From positions 47,381,811 to 47,445,810 of the forward strand of contig CM037584.1 of assembly GCA_021018995.1 (NCBI GenBank): 64,000 bases of DNA, given 5' to 3'. The stretch comes from Chloranthus sessilifolius (Eukaryota > Streptophyta > Magnoliopsida > Chloranthales > Chloranthaceae). The notes under the pieces were generated by a model, which ran no database searches, was not told the DNA's origin, and saw only the letters and a list, made by a program, of their open reading frames with translations. A program made the position numbers and the translations under genes. Below, piece by piece: positions 12,338 to 23,187 of the stretch. How positions within the stretch are numbered: the first letter of the stretch is position 1; each line of letters begins with the position of its first letter.

Positions 12338-13740
12338 TGTAGACACTCAAATTTGGCCCAAGGCCCGATTGACCCATATATCAAGAGCGGTGTACTCTCG
12401 AACTTCCGAAAGTACCTCCCAAACCCTTAGAACTTAATCTAACCTTTAGAACCATATCCAAACCCTTAGGAAGCAACCCTAGCCCTTAGAATGCCTAAAA
12501 CGGACCCATATAACCCATTTCCAATCAATCAAAATAGTTGATGAGAAGAAGAGTGCTAAAGTTTGTACAGATAATTTCCCTACCTAAGGCTCATACCATT
12601 GGAAAGTAGAGGTTCCCAACTTTTCAACGAGCTAAGAATCGCCTAATTTGAAGTTATACATTAAATGTTATTGCAATTTGAAAAACACGAATTTGTGCAA
12701 GAAACTGTAAATTCGGGTCCTAACTTCTCAAAACTCAAAAAGCTCATTTTAAAAAAATGGTGGATTTGAAAATTGGGGTTTTGACTTGTGGACCATCCCA
12801 AAGCCTGTGGTTTGTTTCTTTAGGAAGCCCTTCCCAACCTTAGGTATCACCGTTTCGTCATTTAAGTTATCACCCCATCATCCACCATTAAAACTCAACT
12901 CTCTTTTCTTCAAGCTCTTAAAAACCTCAAAAACCTTAGATTTAAGATTACCTAATTTCTAAACCCATTAGTAACCTAACCACTCACTAATCCACCTTTC
13001 TCTATAAATATAGGCCCCCTCTCTCTTGTTTAAGCCACTTGAAAAATCTCCAAAGGAGAGAGAAAACTCTAGAAAACTTCCTCCCCATTTTCAAGCCCTA
13101 ACCTTTCCAAGTTTCGGAACCCATCCTCTCCCTCATACCATCGCATCCTCCATCATTAATTCATCCTTCTTAAAGCTTTGAAGCCTTAACCTAGATCATT
13201 ATCATACCCTCATACCTAGCCTTCCAAACCTTCAAGCCTTAGAAGCTAGAACCTTGCCCTAACCATTGTGCTATCGGAAGCTCATCGGAATCGGCACCCA
13301 CGCGAAGATCCATGGCGGTGCAACAAAGGCCCGAGAGCTTCGACTCTCCCCTCTATTCCTCTACCTTATTTATTTATTTTTCCTCTTTCTTAGAATTTGA
13401 GCCGTTACGTCATCGAAATTTCGGTGATTGCGGTGGGCTCAAATAGGATCGGAGTACCTTCGGGCAAGAGAAAATACCACTCATTTTTATATATTTTTTT
13501 ACACTTGACCATAGTAGAGACCGCTTACGAACGGGTCAATCAAGTACTTAACACCTTCCCGATTTATAACCGAAACCCTTACCCAAGAGTCTTTGGCATA
13601 GACCGAATTGGAGTCAAATCGAGCACTTCGATACACACGATCTTGTTTTTGGGTATCCTGAGACACCAAAAGCTCCGGGTGGCAACTCCATTTTTTTGAG
13701 TGCATCGTCACAACGAATTGATGAAATCCACGGTTGCACA
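12338..13740 (+). mobile_element. Solo LTR inserted in the LINE
   Basis: The 1403-bp unit starts TGTAGACACTC and ends GGTTGCACA. It is flanked by the perfect 5-bp duplication ATGTG (12333-12337 and 13741-13745). Removing it with one duplication rejoins the LINE frame as INHICELLKEYEE. A plant-type TATA box (CTCTATAAATATAGG, about 12998) and a following CT-rich leader support the plus orientation. No internal region is present. The superfamily is not determined. Confidence 0.85.
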
Positions 13741-13745
13741 ATGTG

Positions 13746-13819
13746 GTTGATTTGACGAAAATTTCCTTCATGCATGATGAGAGAATCATCTGCATATTGA
13801 AGAAGATTAATGTTAAAAG
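13746..13819 (-). pseudogene. LINE fragment carrying the RT catalytic YADD box
   Basis: On the minus strand the fragment reads NLLQYADDSLIMHEGNFRQINH. YADD lies at 13796-13785 and is the conserved LINE catalytic motif. The fragment lies between a solo LTR and a hAT-like MITE. Confidence 0.8.
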
Positions 13820-14283
13820 CACTATTTTAAAACTCGCCGAGCCGACTCGAAACTCGAGCGAGTGGACTCAACCTAGTTTCGGGTCGACTCGGCTGCAGAC
13901 TCGATTTGGGCTGAGACTCGATTGACTTGCCGAGCTGACTTGATAACTCGCCCAAGTTTGTCTACTCGGCGAGTCGACTTTAATGACCCAAGAAGAAAGA
14001 AGAAGAAAGAAAGAAAGTAAAAAAGAAAGAAGGAAAGAAAAGAAATGAAAGAAGGAAAAAAGGAAAGAAAGCAAAGCAAAGAAACAAAAAAAGAAAGCAA
14101 AGAAAGAAATAAGGAGAAGAAGAAAAAAAGAAGAAAGAAAGAAAGAAAAAAAAAAAAAAGAATATATATATATAAAATTTTAAATAACCCGAGTCGAAGC
14201 GAGTCGAGTCGGACCGATTTTCCGCGTTGACTCTACTCAAATGATTTCCGAGTCGAATCGAGTTTTCGTGTTTTAAAACCATG
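13820..14283. mobile_element. hAT-like MITE, ACTCG/CGAGT-word family
   Basis: A perfect 8-bp target duplication GTTAAAAG flanks it (13812-13819 and 14284-14291). The ends are CACTATTTTAAAACTCG and GTGTTTTAAAACCATG. Both flanks of the interior are packed with ACTCG/CGAGT words, including GTCGACTCG and GGCGAGTCGACT. The centre is a GAAA-rich purine tract (13990-14160). Open frames over this tract are low complexity. Confidence 0.85.
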
Positions 14284-14291
14284 GTTAAAAG

Positions 14292-14369
14292 AGCTCCTAG
14301 GATTGGAGAAGCCGATAACTAGCCCTTCTCATTCCACCTTTTGAAATATCACAGCAAGACCTTCACTGA
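14292..14369 (-). pseudogene. LINE fragment upstream of YADD
   Basis: On the minus strand it reads roughly VIFQKVE, stop, EGLVIGFSNPRSS, which leads into the YADD fragment at 13819 once the MITE between them is removed. Confidence 0.6.
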
Positions 14370-14709
14370 TATAATGACAAATTTCTCTGAAATTTTTTGA
14401 AATTTCTTCAAAATTTACCGAAATAGGGGTCGGCGAAACTTTCGGCAAAATTTATATGATTTCTTCGAAATCGCTGAAATTTTATTAATTTGGGCAAAAT
14501 TAACGAAATTTCATCGAAATTAATAAATCTTTTCTAATTTTTATCATTTTTTAAATAATAAGTAAAATTTTTATGAAGTTTAAATATAATTTATATTTAA
14601 TATTTTTTGTACTCCCCGAAATTTTTTCAAAACTTTTTGAATTTTTCTCGAAATTTATCCGAAATGACCCCCTACCGAAATGAGGTCGAAAACAAAATTT
14701 GTCACTATG
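14370..14709. mobile_element. hAT-like MITE, CGAAATTTCG-word family
   Basis: It is flanked by 8-bp repeats TTCACTGA (14362-14369) and CTCACTGA (14710-14717), 7 of 8 identical. The ends TATAATGACAAATTT and AAATTTGTCACTATG are inverted. The interior is built of GAAATTT/AAATTTC words. Related degenerate copies lie at 43731-45108. Confidence 0.8.
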
Positions 14710-14717
14710 CTCACTGA

Positions 14718-14884
14718 CTATGTCAAAGAGGTAAGGTGATAAACAGCATCCTTGTTTAGCCCTCTTGAAGTTTTGAAAAATCCACACGCTTTACTGTGAT
14801 AATGATGGAAAATTCGGCGCTAGAAAGAGACCCATGAACCCATGATCTTCTTCATTTCTCTCCAAACCCCATTTTCTTCCCAAC
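14718..14884 (-). pseudogene. LINE fragment with QG-LSPYLFDIVSE motif
   Basis: On the minus strand it reads GKKMGFGEK, FKRAKQGCCLSPYLFDIVSE and so on. This is the LINE RT segment between the AYDRVNW and YADD boxes. Frameshifts are present. Confidence 0.75.
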
Positions 14885-15160
14885 CATGGTATCAAAAATC
14901 GGCCGATACCGATACGTATCGGTTTCTCTGCAAACTAATACATATCTACTCCGATACGTATCGGTATCAATATCGACCGATACAAGCCTGTATCGGCCGA
15001 TATGTTTCGAGTATCGGACGATACCTCTATTTTTTTTAAAAAAAGGCTGATAGTATCGGTATCGGACGATACGTATCGCTATCAGCCGATACATATCAAC
15101 CGAGTCGTATCGGTTCTCCATGGACCGATACATGAGTCTGATACCAATTTTGACACCTTG
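14885..15160. mobile_element. hAT-like MITE, GTATCGG-word family
   Basis: The ends are CATGGTATCAAAAATCGG and CCAATTTTGACACCTTG, inverted with few mismatches. The interior is nearly all GATACGTATCGG, GTATCGGCCGATA and similar words. Flanking 8-mers TTCCCAAC and GTCTCAAT match at 5 of 8 positions, so the target duplication is eroded. It interrupts the LINE just after AYDRVN. Confidence 0.7.
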
Positions 15161-15867
15161 GTCTCAATTGACCCGATCATAAGCTTTTTCCATATCGACT
15201 TTGAGTAAAACTCATTTTCTTTTGGCGGTGTGCATAGAGTGGATGCTTTCTTGAGCGATAACATCGATGTCCAAAATCTGATTTCCTTCGATAAACGCCC
15301 CTTGGTACTTGGAAATTACCGACCTAATAACTCTTTTTAGTCTATTGGCTAAAAGTTTGGCAATAAGCTTGTAGAGGCTAGTAACAAGGGATATTGATCT
15401 AAATTTTTTTAGCTTGATTGCTCCTCTTTCCTTAAGAATAAGGACAAGGAAAGTAGAGTTAATGGATTTATGGATAGAGCCATCTTCCCAAAATTTATCC
15501 ACCATCTTAATTATGTCAAATTTAATGGTTTGCCAAAATTTATGGAAGAATCCAAAAGTGTAGCCATCCGGTCTAAGAGCCCGATCTGCGGAACATCCCT
15601 TAATAGCGGAAACAATTTTATCTTCATGAAACCTTTCTTCAAGAGGGATAGCAGCAGTGGGTTCAAGGGTTTGTGGTTGGACATTATGAATTCTTGGTCT
15701 GCAATGATTTTCTTCACAAAATAATTTCGAATAAAAATCAATTGCAATATTCACAATATCATCAGTTTTGGAATAAGAAATATCGTCTTTGAAGATGGTT
15801 AAAATAGTGTTTAGAAGTTTTCGGTTGTTGGCATGCACATGGAAAAAAGGGTATTGTGGTCGCCGTC
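15161..15867 (-). pseudogene. LINE fragment: N-terminal half of the RT domain
   Basis: The minus-strand frame reads FFHVHANNRKLL, EERFHEDKIVSAIKGCSADRA, RPDGYTFGFFHKFWQ, FRSISLVTSLYKLIAKLLANRLK, YQGAFIEGNQILD and then VDMEKAYDRVN near 15200-15165. These are canonical plant L1 RT blocks. It is continuous with 35401-35920 on the far side of a 19.5-kb nested insertion. Confidence 0.88.
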
Positions 15868-16330
15868 TGTCATGACTCAGAATTCTACCCAATCTCGAGG
15901 GCCTAAAATTTCGTGTTATAACACCGGATGCTTGTTAAGGCAATAAGCAGACATGCATACTAACTCATAATTCATCATAGAAAATAAGATCGAGACATTT
16001 AAATAACAACTTATGATGAATGGCTCACAAGGAAAAGCGAACAGTGTAGACTGCAATTAATAAGGTAAAATTCTAACCATGCATCTAAGACATAAAATAA
16101 GCGAAAGTTTCACGTAAGGTAAAACCGTCCCATACGTAAGCCCATAAGATGTACGAAAATAAATCAATTGGAAATATGTCTCTTAAGAAAATAAAAAAAT
16201 CTAGAGCTAAAAGAATACTCAAAGCTCATAATAGTCTAACAGATCTACACCCTCATCCAATTGGTAGTCGATGTCTTCATCTTCATAAGCCGCTTTCAGT
16301 ACAGCTGCCTCCACGTCATCAAGTGGTAGC
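15868..16330 (+). mobile_element. Long LTR (solo LTR, copy 1), part 1 of 3
   Basis: It begins TGTCATGACTCAGAATTC and continues after the Athila-like insertion. The same sequence, inverted, ends at 43230. Flanks CCGTC (15863-15867) and CCCTC (35396-35400) are a 4/5 target duplication. Start and end are mutually complementary (TGTCATGACTC, GGGTCATAACA), as in Tekay/Del-type chromovirus LTRs; that assignment is inference. Confidence 0.7.
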
Positions 16331-17750
16331 TGATCGGTGCTGAAATATGACTATATTTCATACCTTAAACCCTACACTTAGCAGTTCGATGAAAGTATTT
16401 GATGGCAGTTGTGGAGTTTTGATGTTAACAGGTGTTCCTAAACCTTGGATCTTCCAAGTGCATAAAAGAAAGAAATTAGAGGTTACAAAAGAACTATGGA
16501 CAAAAAGGTTTAAAGAAGCACTGAAATCTGTGAAGGGAATCAAACTCCATCAAGGGAAAGAAAGATATTGAACCCCGCGAAGCGCATAAAATCTAACCCA
16601 GCGAGCACCTGAGTTCTTAAAGTACAATCAACCTCGCGACAAGGAAAGTCTCCTTATCCAGTCAACCACGCGAAGAGCAGAAAACCAACCTAGCGACTGT
16701 TGCTGCTGAGGGCATATTGGAGATTTCACCAAAAAGGGCATTTACTTCCAACTAGTGTCAATCGATTGAGACATGAATTTCAATCGATTGAGATAAAAAG
16801 GCAAAAGTGTCTTAAAGGAGGTTAAATTCAAAGTTCAATCGATTGAGATCTAAGCCTCAATCGATTGAGGCAATTATTCAAAGTTCAATCGATTGAGATC
16901 TAAGCCTCAATCGATTGAGGCAATTAGGGTTAGGTTGAATCGGCTATTATAAATAAGAGGCCCACAGCTTTGTAAGGGGGAGGGGTTTTTATTCTGAGAA
17001 AATTTGTGTAATAATTTGCCAAGAGAGACTTTTGTAGAGGGTTTTCTTAGAGTAATAAAATTGTGTTGAGATTTTCCGAGAACATATTTTATTTTACACC
17101 TTCTTTGCTCTTTAATTTGGGAATGGTTTTGAATGAAATTGAAGATCTTGCACCAAGGATGAGAGGCTAAAGGCTGTAGATCAAGGAGGATGCGATCCCC
17201 AGATAAGCACCCATATTTTATGTTTAATGCCATAGTTTGATAATTTCATCATCAAATCGTTTTTCTCAAAGTGTAGTGATCATGTTTTTATTGTTTTGAT
17301 CTAAAATACCATGAGATACGCTATGCTTTTCACATGATTCATACCGCGATTAGGCTGAGTCATTGTTTTTAGATAGGATATGCCGGGTTAATGATCATGC
17401 TTAATTACTAGTCATGTTTCTCTTAGAATGATGGTGTGTTTGATGTTAATAAAATTGTGGGTTTAAAAATAGAAAAGGGTATAAATCTAGGGTAGCAAAT
17501 TCCTTGATCTTGTTTTTAAAATTTGTTCTTAGATTTCTCATTACATAATTTTTAGATTAATTTATTTTCTTTCTTGCAATTAGAAAAGTGTTAATTTTGG
17601 TAAAATTAAATCGCTTACTTCCTGGGATATTTTCTAAATCTCTAGGAAGAATTGATTAAAATTTCAGATTTTCATGGGTTCGACACCCTTGTTCTTGCCT
17701 TACTAGAAACGGATCTTGTACACTTGCAAGGGTTTATTTAAAATCGATCA
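16331..17750 (+). repeat. 5' LTR of the Athila-like element
   Basis: It is 1420 bp. It contains three pairs of TCAATCGATTGA (16758/16780, 16835/16857, 16885/16907), the last two pairs being a 50-bp tandem duplication, then CTATTATAAATAAGAGG as a likely TATA box (about 16943). By eye it differs from the 3' LTR at only about eight positions over the first 1250 bp, then at a cluster in 17590-17715. Confidence 0.92.
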
Positions 17751-17785
17751 AGTTTTTTGGCGTTCTTGTGAAAATCGGCGAAATT
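17751..17785 (+). other. Probable primer-binding region of the Athila-like element
   Basis: Immediately after the LTR the sequence reads AGTTTTTTGGCGTTCTTG. Athila-type elements usually have a TTTGGCGCCGTTG-like primer site here, so this looks like a degraded version. The tRNA cannot be named with confidence. Confidence 0.4.
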
Positions 17786-17827
17786 TTGAGTAAATTCCGA
17801 TTAGAGATTTTTTTGTTTTTATAACAG

Positions 17828-18683
17828 TCAATCGATTGAGACTTGTTTCTCAATCGATTGAGGTTGTGTGTTTTTGGCAATAATTGTGCCTCAATCGATT
17901 GACTCAACTCTGTCAATCGATTGACAAAAAAAAAATTTCTTTCCCTAATTTTCTTTCTTAGATTAGATTTTGTGATATTCTTTAGGAAGTTTAGGTTTTT
18001 AGAAGTTCTTAGTTTAGAAGTTTTTTTTTTTTTTTTTTTTTTTTTATTATTATTTTCCACTTTTAGAAATTTTAGGATTTTCTAAAAATTGGTTATTCAT
18101 TTTTTTTTTAGGAAATTTATATTTTTAGGAAATTTATATTCTTAGTTTAGAAGTTTTCTTTTAGGAAAGATTTTCTAGGTTTTTAATTTCTAATTTCTAA
18201 TTTTCGAATTTAGATTTTATTTTTATTTTTCTGAATTTTAATTTTTTTAAAAAAAAAAAAAAAATAATAATAATAATAATAATAAATAAAAATAAAAATA
18301 AATTTCCTGAGTGGTTTTCTTTCCTTTTTCTTCTTACTTTGCTCTCTGTTCATAGCAGCATTCAATCGATTGAAGCTCCTTTCTCAATCGATTGATACTG
18401 AGCTACTTTCTGTGTGCTCTCTACTCTTTTCTCAATCGATTGACATTCCTATGTCAATCAATTGACAGAACTCTTGTATGTTTTAATCTTTGAACCTCAA
18501 TCGATTGAGAGAATCCTCTCAATCGATTGACTGACAAAGTCTTTTTCTGATATTCTGTGTGCTTTCTGACTCTTGGAACCTCAATCGATTGAGAGCATCC
18601 CCTCAATCGATTGCCTGACAAGTCATTTGTGTGAAATTTTATGTGCTTCATTAATCTATTGAGACCATGTCTCAATCGATTGA
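17828..18683 (+). repeat. Leader cluster of paired TCAATCGATTGA palindromes
   Basis: Seven pairs start at 17828/17850, 17891/17913, 18362/18384, 18432/18454, 18497/18519, 18581/18603 and 18651/18672. Six are spaced exactly 22 bp and the last, degenerate one 21. Between the second and third pair lie long T and A/AAT tracts (18018-18300). The cluster ends right where the gag frame begins. Confidence 0.9.
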
Positions 18684-18686
18684 GTC

Positions 18687-19770
18687 TTGAGGACTTATTT
18701 TGGGTTCTTCAAACCTTTGATTGTGGGTGTGGTGTATGAGCTTTACTCGTTCTCATCACCCACATTTGCTACCTGCTTAATCCAGGAGATCGAGCGATCT
18801 TTGCGAGACAATCGTAGAATCCAAAGGAATCGTATCATCCCTCGATACCATGGCGATCAAGAGCAAGAAATGAATGAAAACAACAACAATGGCAATAATG
18901 TAAATAATGGAAATAATGGGAACAATAATTACTATGAGGGACCTAGAACACTTGAATACTATAATGATCCCGATTTTACGAGGATCGAGTGTATCATGCA
19001 TGCTCCCATTCCAGAATCATTATGAACTCAAATCGGCGATGATACAAATGCTACCAATATTCCATGGTTTGTGGCGAAAATCCGCATACGTTCATCCGAA
19101 CGAGTTCACTGAGGGTATGCAAAATGTTCAGAGTCCACAATGTTGATGAGATAGCTCACTCTTTCCGTTCTCTTTAAGAGACAAGGCAAAAACTTGGTTC
19201 TATTCTTTAGAACCGCAATCTATTCGAGTTGGGCGAGCTACATCGTCGGTTCCTCAAAAAGTATTTTCCCATGACTAAAGCCATAGAGATGCGTCAAAGA
19301 TCCTTTTCTTTTCCCAACCTCTGAGACATTCCATGAATGTTGGGAACGTTTAAGGAGTTGATCGAAGTTGCCCTAACCATCACGTTCCAAGGTGGCAACA
19401 AGTCCAAAGTTTCTACAATGGATCGATTCTCAAGAAAGACGCATGGTTGATGCATCTTGCGGTGGATCTTGTGCCACGAAGGGCCGATGAGTTGTGGGCA
19501 TTGTTTGAGAAATTGTATCAAACCTCGATACAAAGTGAGACAACGAACCACTTTGGACTTAGCACCTAAATCTCATGTGTTGACCAAAGACGGATTGTAT
19601 GAGGTCAACAATAATAACTCGATCTATCAACCAAGGTTGATATGTCATTCAAACAGATGAACATGTTGTTAGTCGCAACCAAGCAAGCTAAAGTTCCTGT
19701 CACACCCCCATCAGTATGCTCAATTTGTGAACACCCAGTCATATGGCTAATGAGTGCCCAACTACCTTGA
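18687..19770 (+). pseudogene. Athila-like gag remnant
   Basis: Pieces in shifting frames match a Ty3 gag. After an asparagine-rich stretch come LKSAMIQMLPIFHGL, SLLRDKAKTWFYSLEP, CWERFKELIEVA and, near 19710-19765, a zinc-knuckle-like CSICEHP followed by MANECP in another frame. At least four frameshifts or stops break it (first stop at about 19023). No functional capsid can be made from this copy. Confidence 0.75.
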
Positions 19771-20299
19771 CATTCCTTCGATGAATCTACTCTTCCAGCG
19801 GATAAATGTCACTCAATCTTATCGCAAGGTAGAAACGTGTACTCAAATACCTACAACCCAGTGGAAAAATCACCCCAACTTAGGATGGGGTGGATCAAAC
19901 CAAACCGTCAGTCAACCAATCAATACCGAGCCAATCCTATGAGTGGACAACAAGCGGTTCCACAAAATTTTCAAAGAAAATTTCCGTCCACAACATTTTC
20001 GGTAGAATTCTAATTTTCACCGAATTCTAACTTTCGAGAATGCTCCATATTCTCATCCAAATTCGATTTCCTAAAATCGAATTTCAATCGAAATCTAATC
20101 AACCTCATACAAGCACTTCAAAGGATTACGATCCGGAAGAAAAGGTGATGCAGATGCAATCTTTTCAACGGATGATAATCGACCAAAGTCGACCAATTGG
20201 CAAATCAACCGAGTCGACAAGAGGAGGGTAAGCTTCCCACCAACCCAACAATCCTCGCGACCAAGCATCATCGATGAAGGACCATTAAATAGTCAGCAG

Positions 20300-20660
20300 T
20301 TGAAAGTCATCGTGTTGAGAAGTGGACGGCTTATAATCAAGTGGAAATGCACTGTGGAAGCAGAGGACGAAAGTGAAGCGGACAAAGAGCGAGGCAGAGA
20401 AAGAGAAAGAGTCACGAGAAGAGCGGAGAAAGAGAAAAGAAAAGAGGAAGAGAAAAGAAGAGAGAAGGGAAAAGAAAAGGTGATAGAGGATGAGTCTCCC
20501 CCAACTGTCCAACAAGGACAAGACGAAGAATCAGAAGGGGAACCCGCACCTTGTGTCCCAAAGGCACCATTTCCTCAATGCCTAACTCCTCCATCAAGAA
20601 TGGGAAAGGGACCAACAAAATGGAAGATATTTTCAAACATTTAAGCAAGTAAAGATAAAC
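20300..20660 (+). pseudogene. gag-protease linker remnant, charged (E/K/R-rich)
   Basis: The frame 20300-20644 encodes LRSGR followed by a highly charged stretch rich in E, K and R, then proline-rich KAPFPQCLTPPSR. Athila gag-pol has a similar LRSGR motif and acidic/basic linker ahead of the protease. A stop at 20642 breaks the link to the protease. Confidence 0.6.
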
Positions 20661-20666
20661 CTTCCA

Positions 20667-21237
20667 TTGCTTGAAACGATCAAGCAAGTGCCCGAGTATG
20701 CAAAGTTTTTCAAAGATTTATGCACTAAGAGAAAGGCACGTAATCATGTTTCGAGGAAAGTGTTCTTGACTAATCAAGTCGTTCCATATTGCAATTGGAA
20801 ACCCCACAAAACTAAAAGACCTCGAGTTCCTCTTTGTTCCATGTGTCATTGGTGGGCAACCATTGGGAAAGAGTTATTGGATTTGGGAGCCGGTGTTAAT
20901 TTAATCCCATATTCATTGTACGAGAAACTCGAATTTGGGTGAATTGAGGCCCTAGCGGTCCTGCAAGCTGGCGATAGATCGGAAAAGGCACCGAGGCGTT
21001 ATTGAGGATGTCTTGGTTGGAATAGATAAGTTTGTCTTTCCGATGGATTTTGTTGTTTTGGACATGGACACACCTAAGTCACTTAATCAAGTCCCCATCA
21101 TCCTTGGACGTCCGCTTCTCGCTATTGCCAACGCTTGCATTAATTGTCGAGCAGGAGTCATGGACGCTTTCTTTTGGAAACATGAAGGTTCGATTGAATA
21201 TCTTCCATGCGATGAACCATTTCCCAAACGAGGATGA
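20667..21237 (+). pseudogene. Retroviral-type aspartic protease remnant
   Basis: The frame encodes IKQVPEYAKFFKDLCTKRK, then LLDLGAGVNLIPYSLYEKL, and in another frame VGIDKFVFPMDFVVLDMD and IILGRPLLAIANACINCRAGV. DLGA at 20880-20891 is the catalytic aspartate box. A stop near 20940 and a frameshift before 21013 break the domain. Confidence 0.8.
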
Positions 21238-21489
21238 GGTCGAATGTTTTTACATCGATCGAGATAGATGAAGTGGTGGATGAGGCGGACCTTCAATGCT
21301 TACCAAAGAGGAATTTGAAATGCTTTGTTGGCCATCTATGAAGAGAAAGGATCTAAGAGAAGCGATCAAGCGAGATAGAGTCTAGCTCATCATGCCGGGA
21401 TGATCACTTAGATGCGAGTGTGCACGAGATAGAATCATTACACGTTGAGGTGAAGGAAGTCGCCTCCATCACTTGAGCAGCCACCAATT

Positions 21490-22576
21490 GTGGAATTGAA
21501 ACAATTGCCAGAGTCCCTTAAATATGCTTTTCTGGGACCTCGTGAAACACTTCCAGTAATAATCTCATCCACGTTGTCGGCAGAACAAGAAAAAGAATTG
21601 TTGAAGGTGCTGAAAGAGCACAAGGAAGCTATCGGTTGGACTTTCACTGATCTCAAAGGGATTGACCCATCGGTATGTATGCATAAAATACATTTGGAAG
21701 ATGAGTAAACCTTCAAGGGAACCACAGAGGCGACTTAATCCAAACATGCAAGAAGTCGTTCTAAAAGAAGTCATTAAACTCCTTGATGCTGGAATCATCT
21801 ATCCGATTTCTGATAGTGAATGGGTTAGTCCACCCAAATTGTTCCGAAAAAGTCCTAATCATCGTGAAGGAAATCAAGGAGAATTGGTCCCCACTGAGAA
21901 ACTCGGATGGCGTGTCTGCATTGACTATCGGAAATTAAACACCGCCACCAGAAAGGATCATTTTCCCCTTCCGTTCATTGATCAAATCCTTGAGAAGTTA
22001 GCTGGGCAAGAGTTTTACTGTTTTCTTGATGGGTATTCGGGATACAATCAGGTGCTGCTACTACCGATCAAAAGACAACGTTCACATGCCCTTATGGTAC
22101 GTTTGCATACCGCAGGATGCCATTCGGCCTATGTAATGCCCCGGCCACATTTCAACGGTGTATGTTAGCCATATTTTCATATATGATCGACAAATTCATT
22201 GAAGTATTCATGGAGCGACTTCTCGTTTTTGGGAGAACCTTTGATTCTTGTTTGAATCATCTTTCACAAGTGTCGCAACGTTGTGTTGACTCCAAACTTG
22301 TTCTTAGTCGAGAAGAGCCATTTATGGTTAAACAAGGGATTGTTGGGGCACATTGTTTCACGTAAAGGAATCGAGGTGGATAGAGCAAAAGTTGATCTAA
22401 TTGCTAACTTGCCACCACCCAACAAGTTCGTTCACAAATTCGATCATTTACGGGTCATGCGAGATTTTATAGAAGGTTCATTAAGGATTTCAAAGAAGGT
22501 GGCTAAACCATTGTGCACCTTGCTTGGCAAAGATGTTCCTTTTGAATTTACTAAGGAAGCATGCAAGCATTTTTGA
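21490..22576 (+). pseudogene. Ty3/gypsy reverse transcriptase remnant
   Basis: Blocks in order are LPESLKYAFLGPRETLPVII, HKEAIGWTFTDLKGIDPSVC, SREPQRRLNPNMQEVV, WRVCIDYRKLNTATRKDHFP, LPFIDQILEKLAGQEFYCFL, DGYSGYNQV, MPFGLCNAPATFQRC and IEVFMERLLVFG. The FMDD-type catalytic box is replaced by FMER (22207-22218 region). Stops and frameshifts occur near 21706, 22120 and 22300. These blocks are strongly Athila-like. Confidence 0.88.
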
Positions 22577-23085
22577 AATTATGAGCTCTTATCCAATGCA
22601 CCAATCATCCAGCCACCGAATTATTCTCTCCCATTCGAACTCATGTGTGATGCCTCTGATTACGCAATTGGAGCTGTCCTACGGCAGAGGGTGAATAAAT
22701 TACCTCACGTTATTTATTATGATAGCATGTCATTAATTGGTGCCTCAATTACACCACCGAGAAAGAATTATTAGTCGTGGTGTATGCTCTCGACAAGTTT
22801 CGCTCCTATTTGCTTGGATCAAAATAGTGGTCTTTTCGCACTATTCCGCTCAAATATCTTCTAGCAAAGCAGGATACTAGACCGAGATAAATCCTTTGCA
22901 TCCTTCTGCTCCAAGAATTCAATTTCGAGATTAAGGATAAGAAGGGGGTTGAGAACGTGGTGGCTGATCATTTGTCGAGAATTCTACCTAACGAATCTGC
23001 AATACCTGAGACCATCCGTGACACGTTTTCGGATGAACATTTGATAGCAATTGATGTAGCTTGTGCAAAGGTTCCATGGTTTTAA
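22577..23085 (+). pseudogene. RNase H remnant of the Athila-like pol
   Basis: Reading across frames gives LPFELMCDASDYAIGAVLRQR, PHVIYYDSMSL, LLVVVYALDKFRSYLLGS and IRDKKGVENVVADHLSRILP, which are the RNase H and connection blocks of Ty3 pol. At least three frame changes occur. Confidence 0.75.
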
Positions 23086-23187
23086 CATTGTGAATTATCC
23101 GTTATCGCGTAATCCCCACCGAAAGTGGGGTAAGAATGATAAGAATCTCTTTTTCTCCCAAATAAAATACTATTTTTGGGATGAACC

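Noticed and set aside
13868-14282. Several overlapping frames rich in F/S or K/E
   Set aside because: They translate the GAAA-rich purine tract inside a hAT-like MITE.
18454-18675. Minus-strand frame with repeated SQSIE/NRLRG peptides
   Set aside because: The peptide repeats are only the translation of the paired TCAATCGATTGA palindromes; the same peptides appear wherever the palindromes do.
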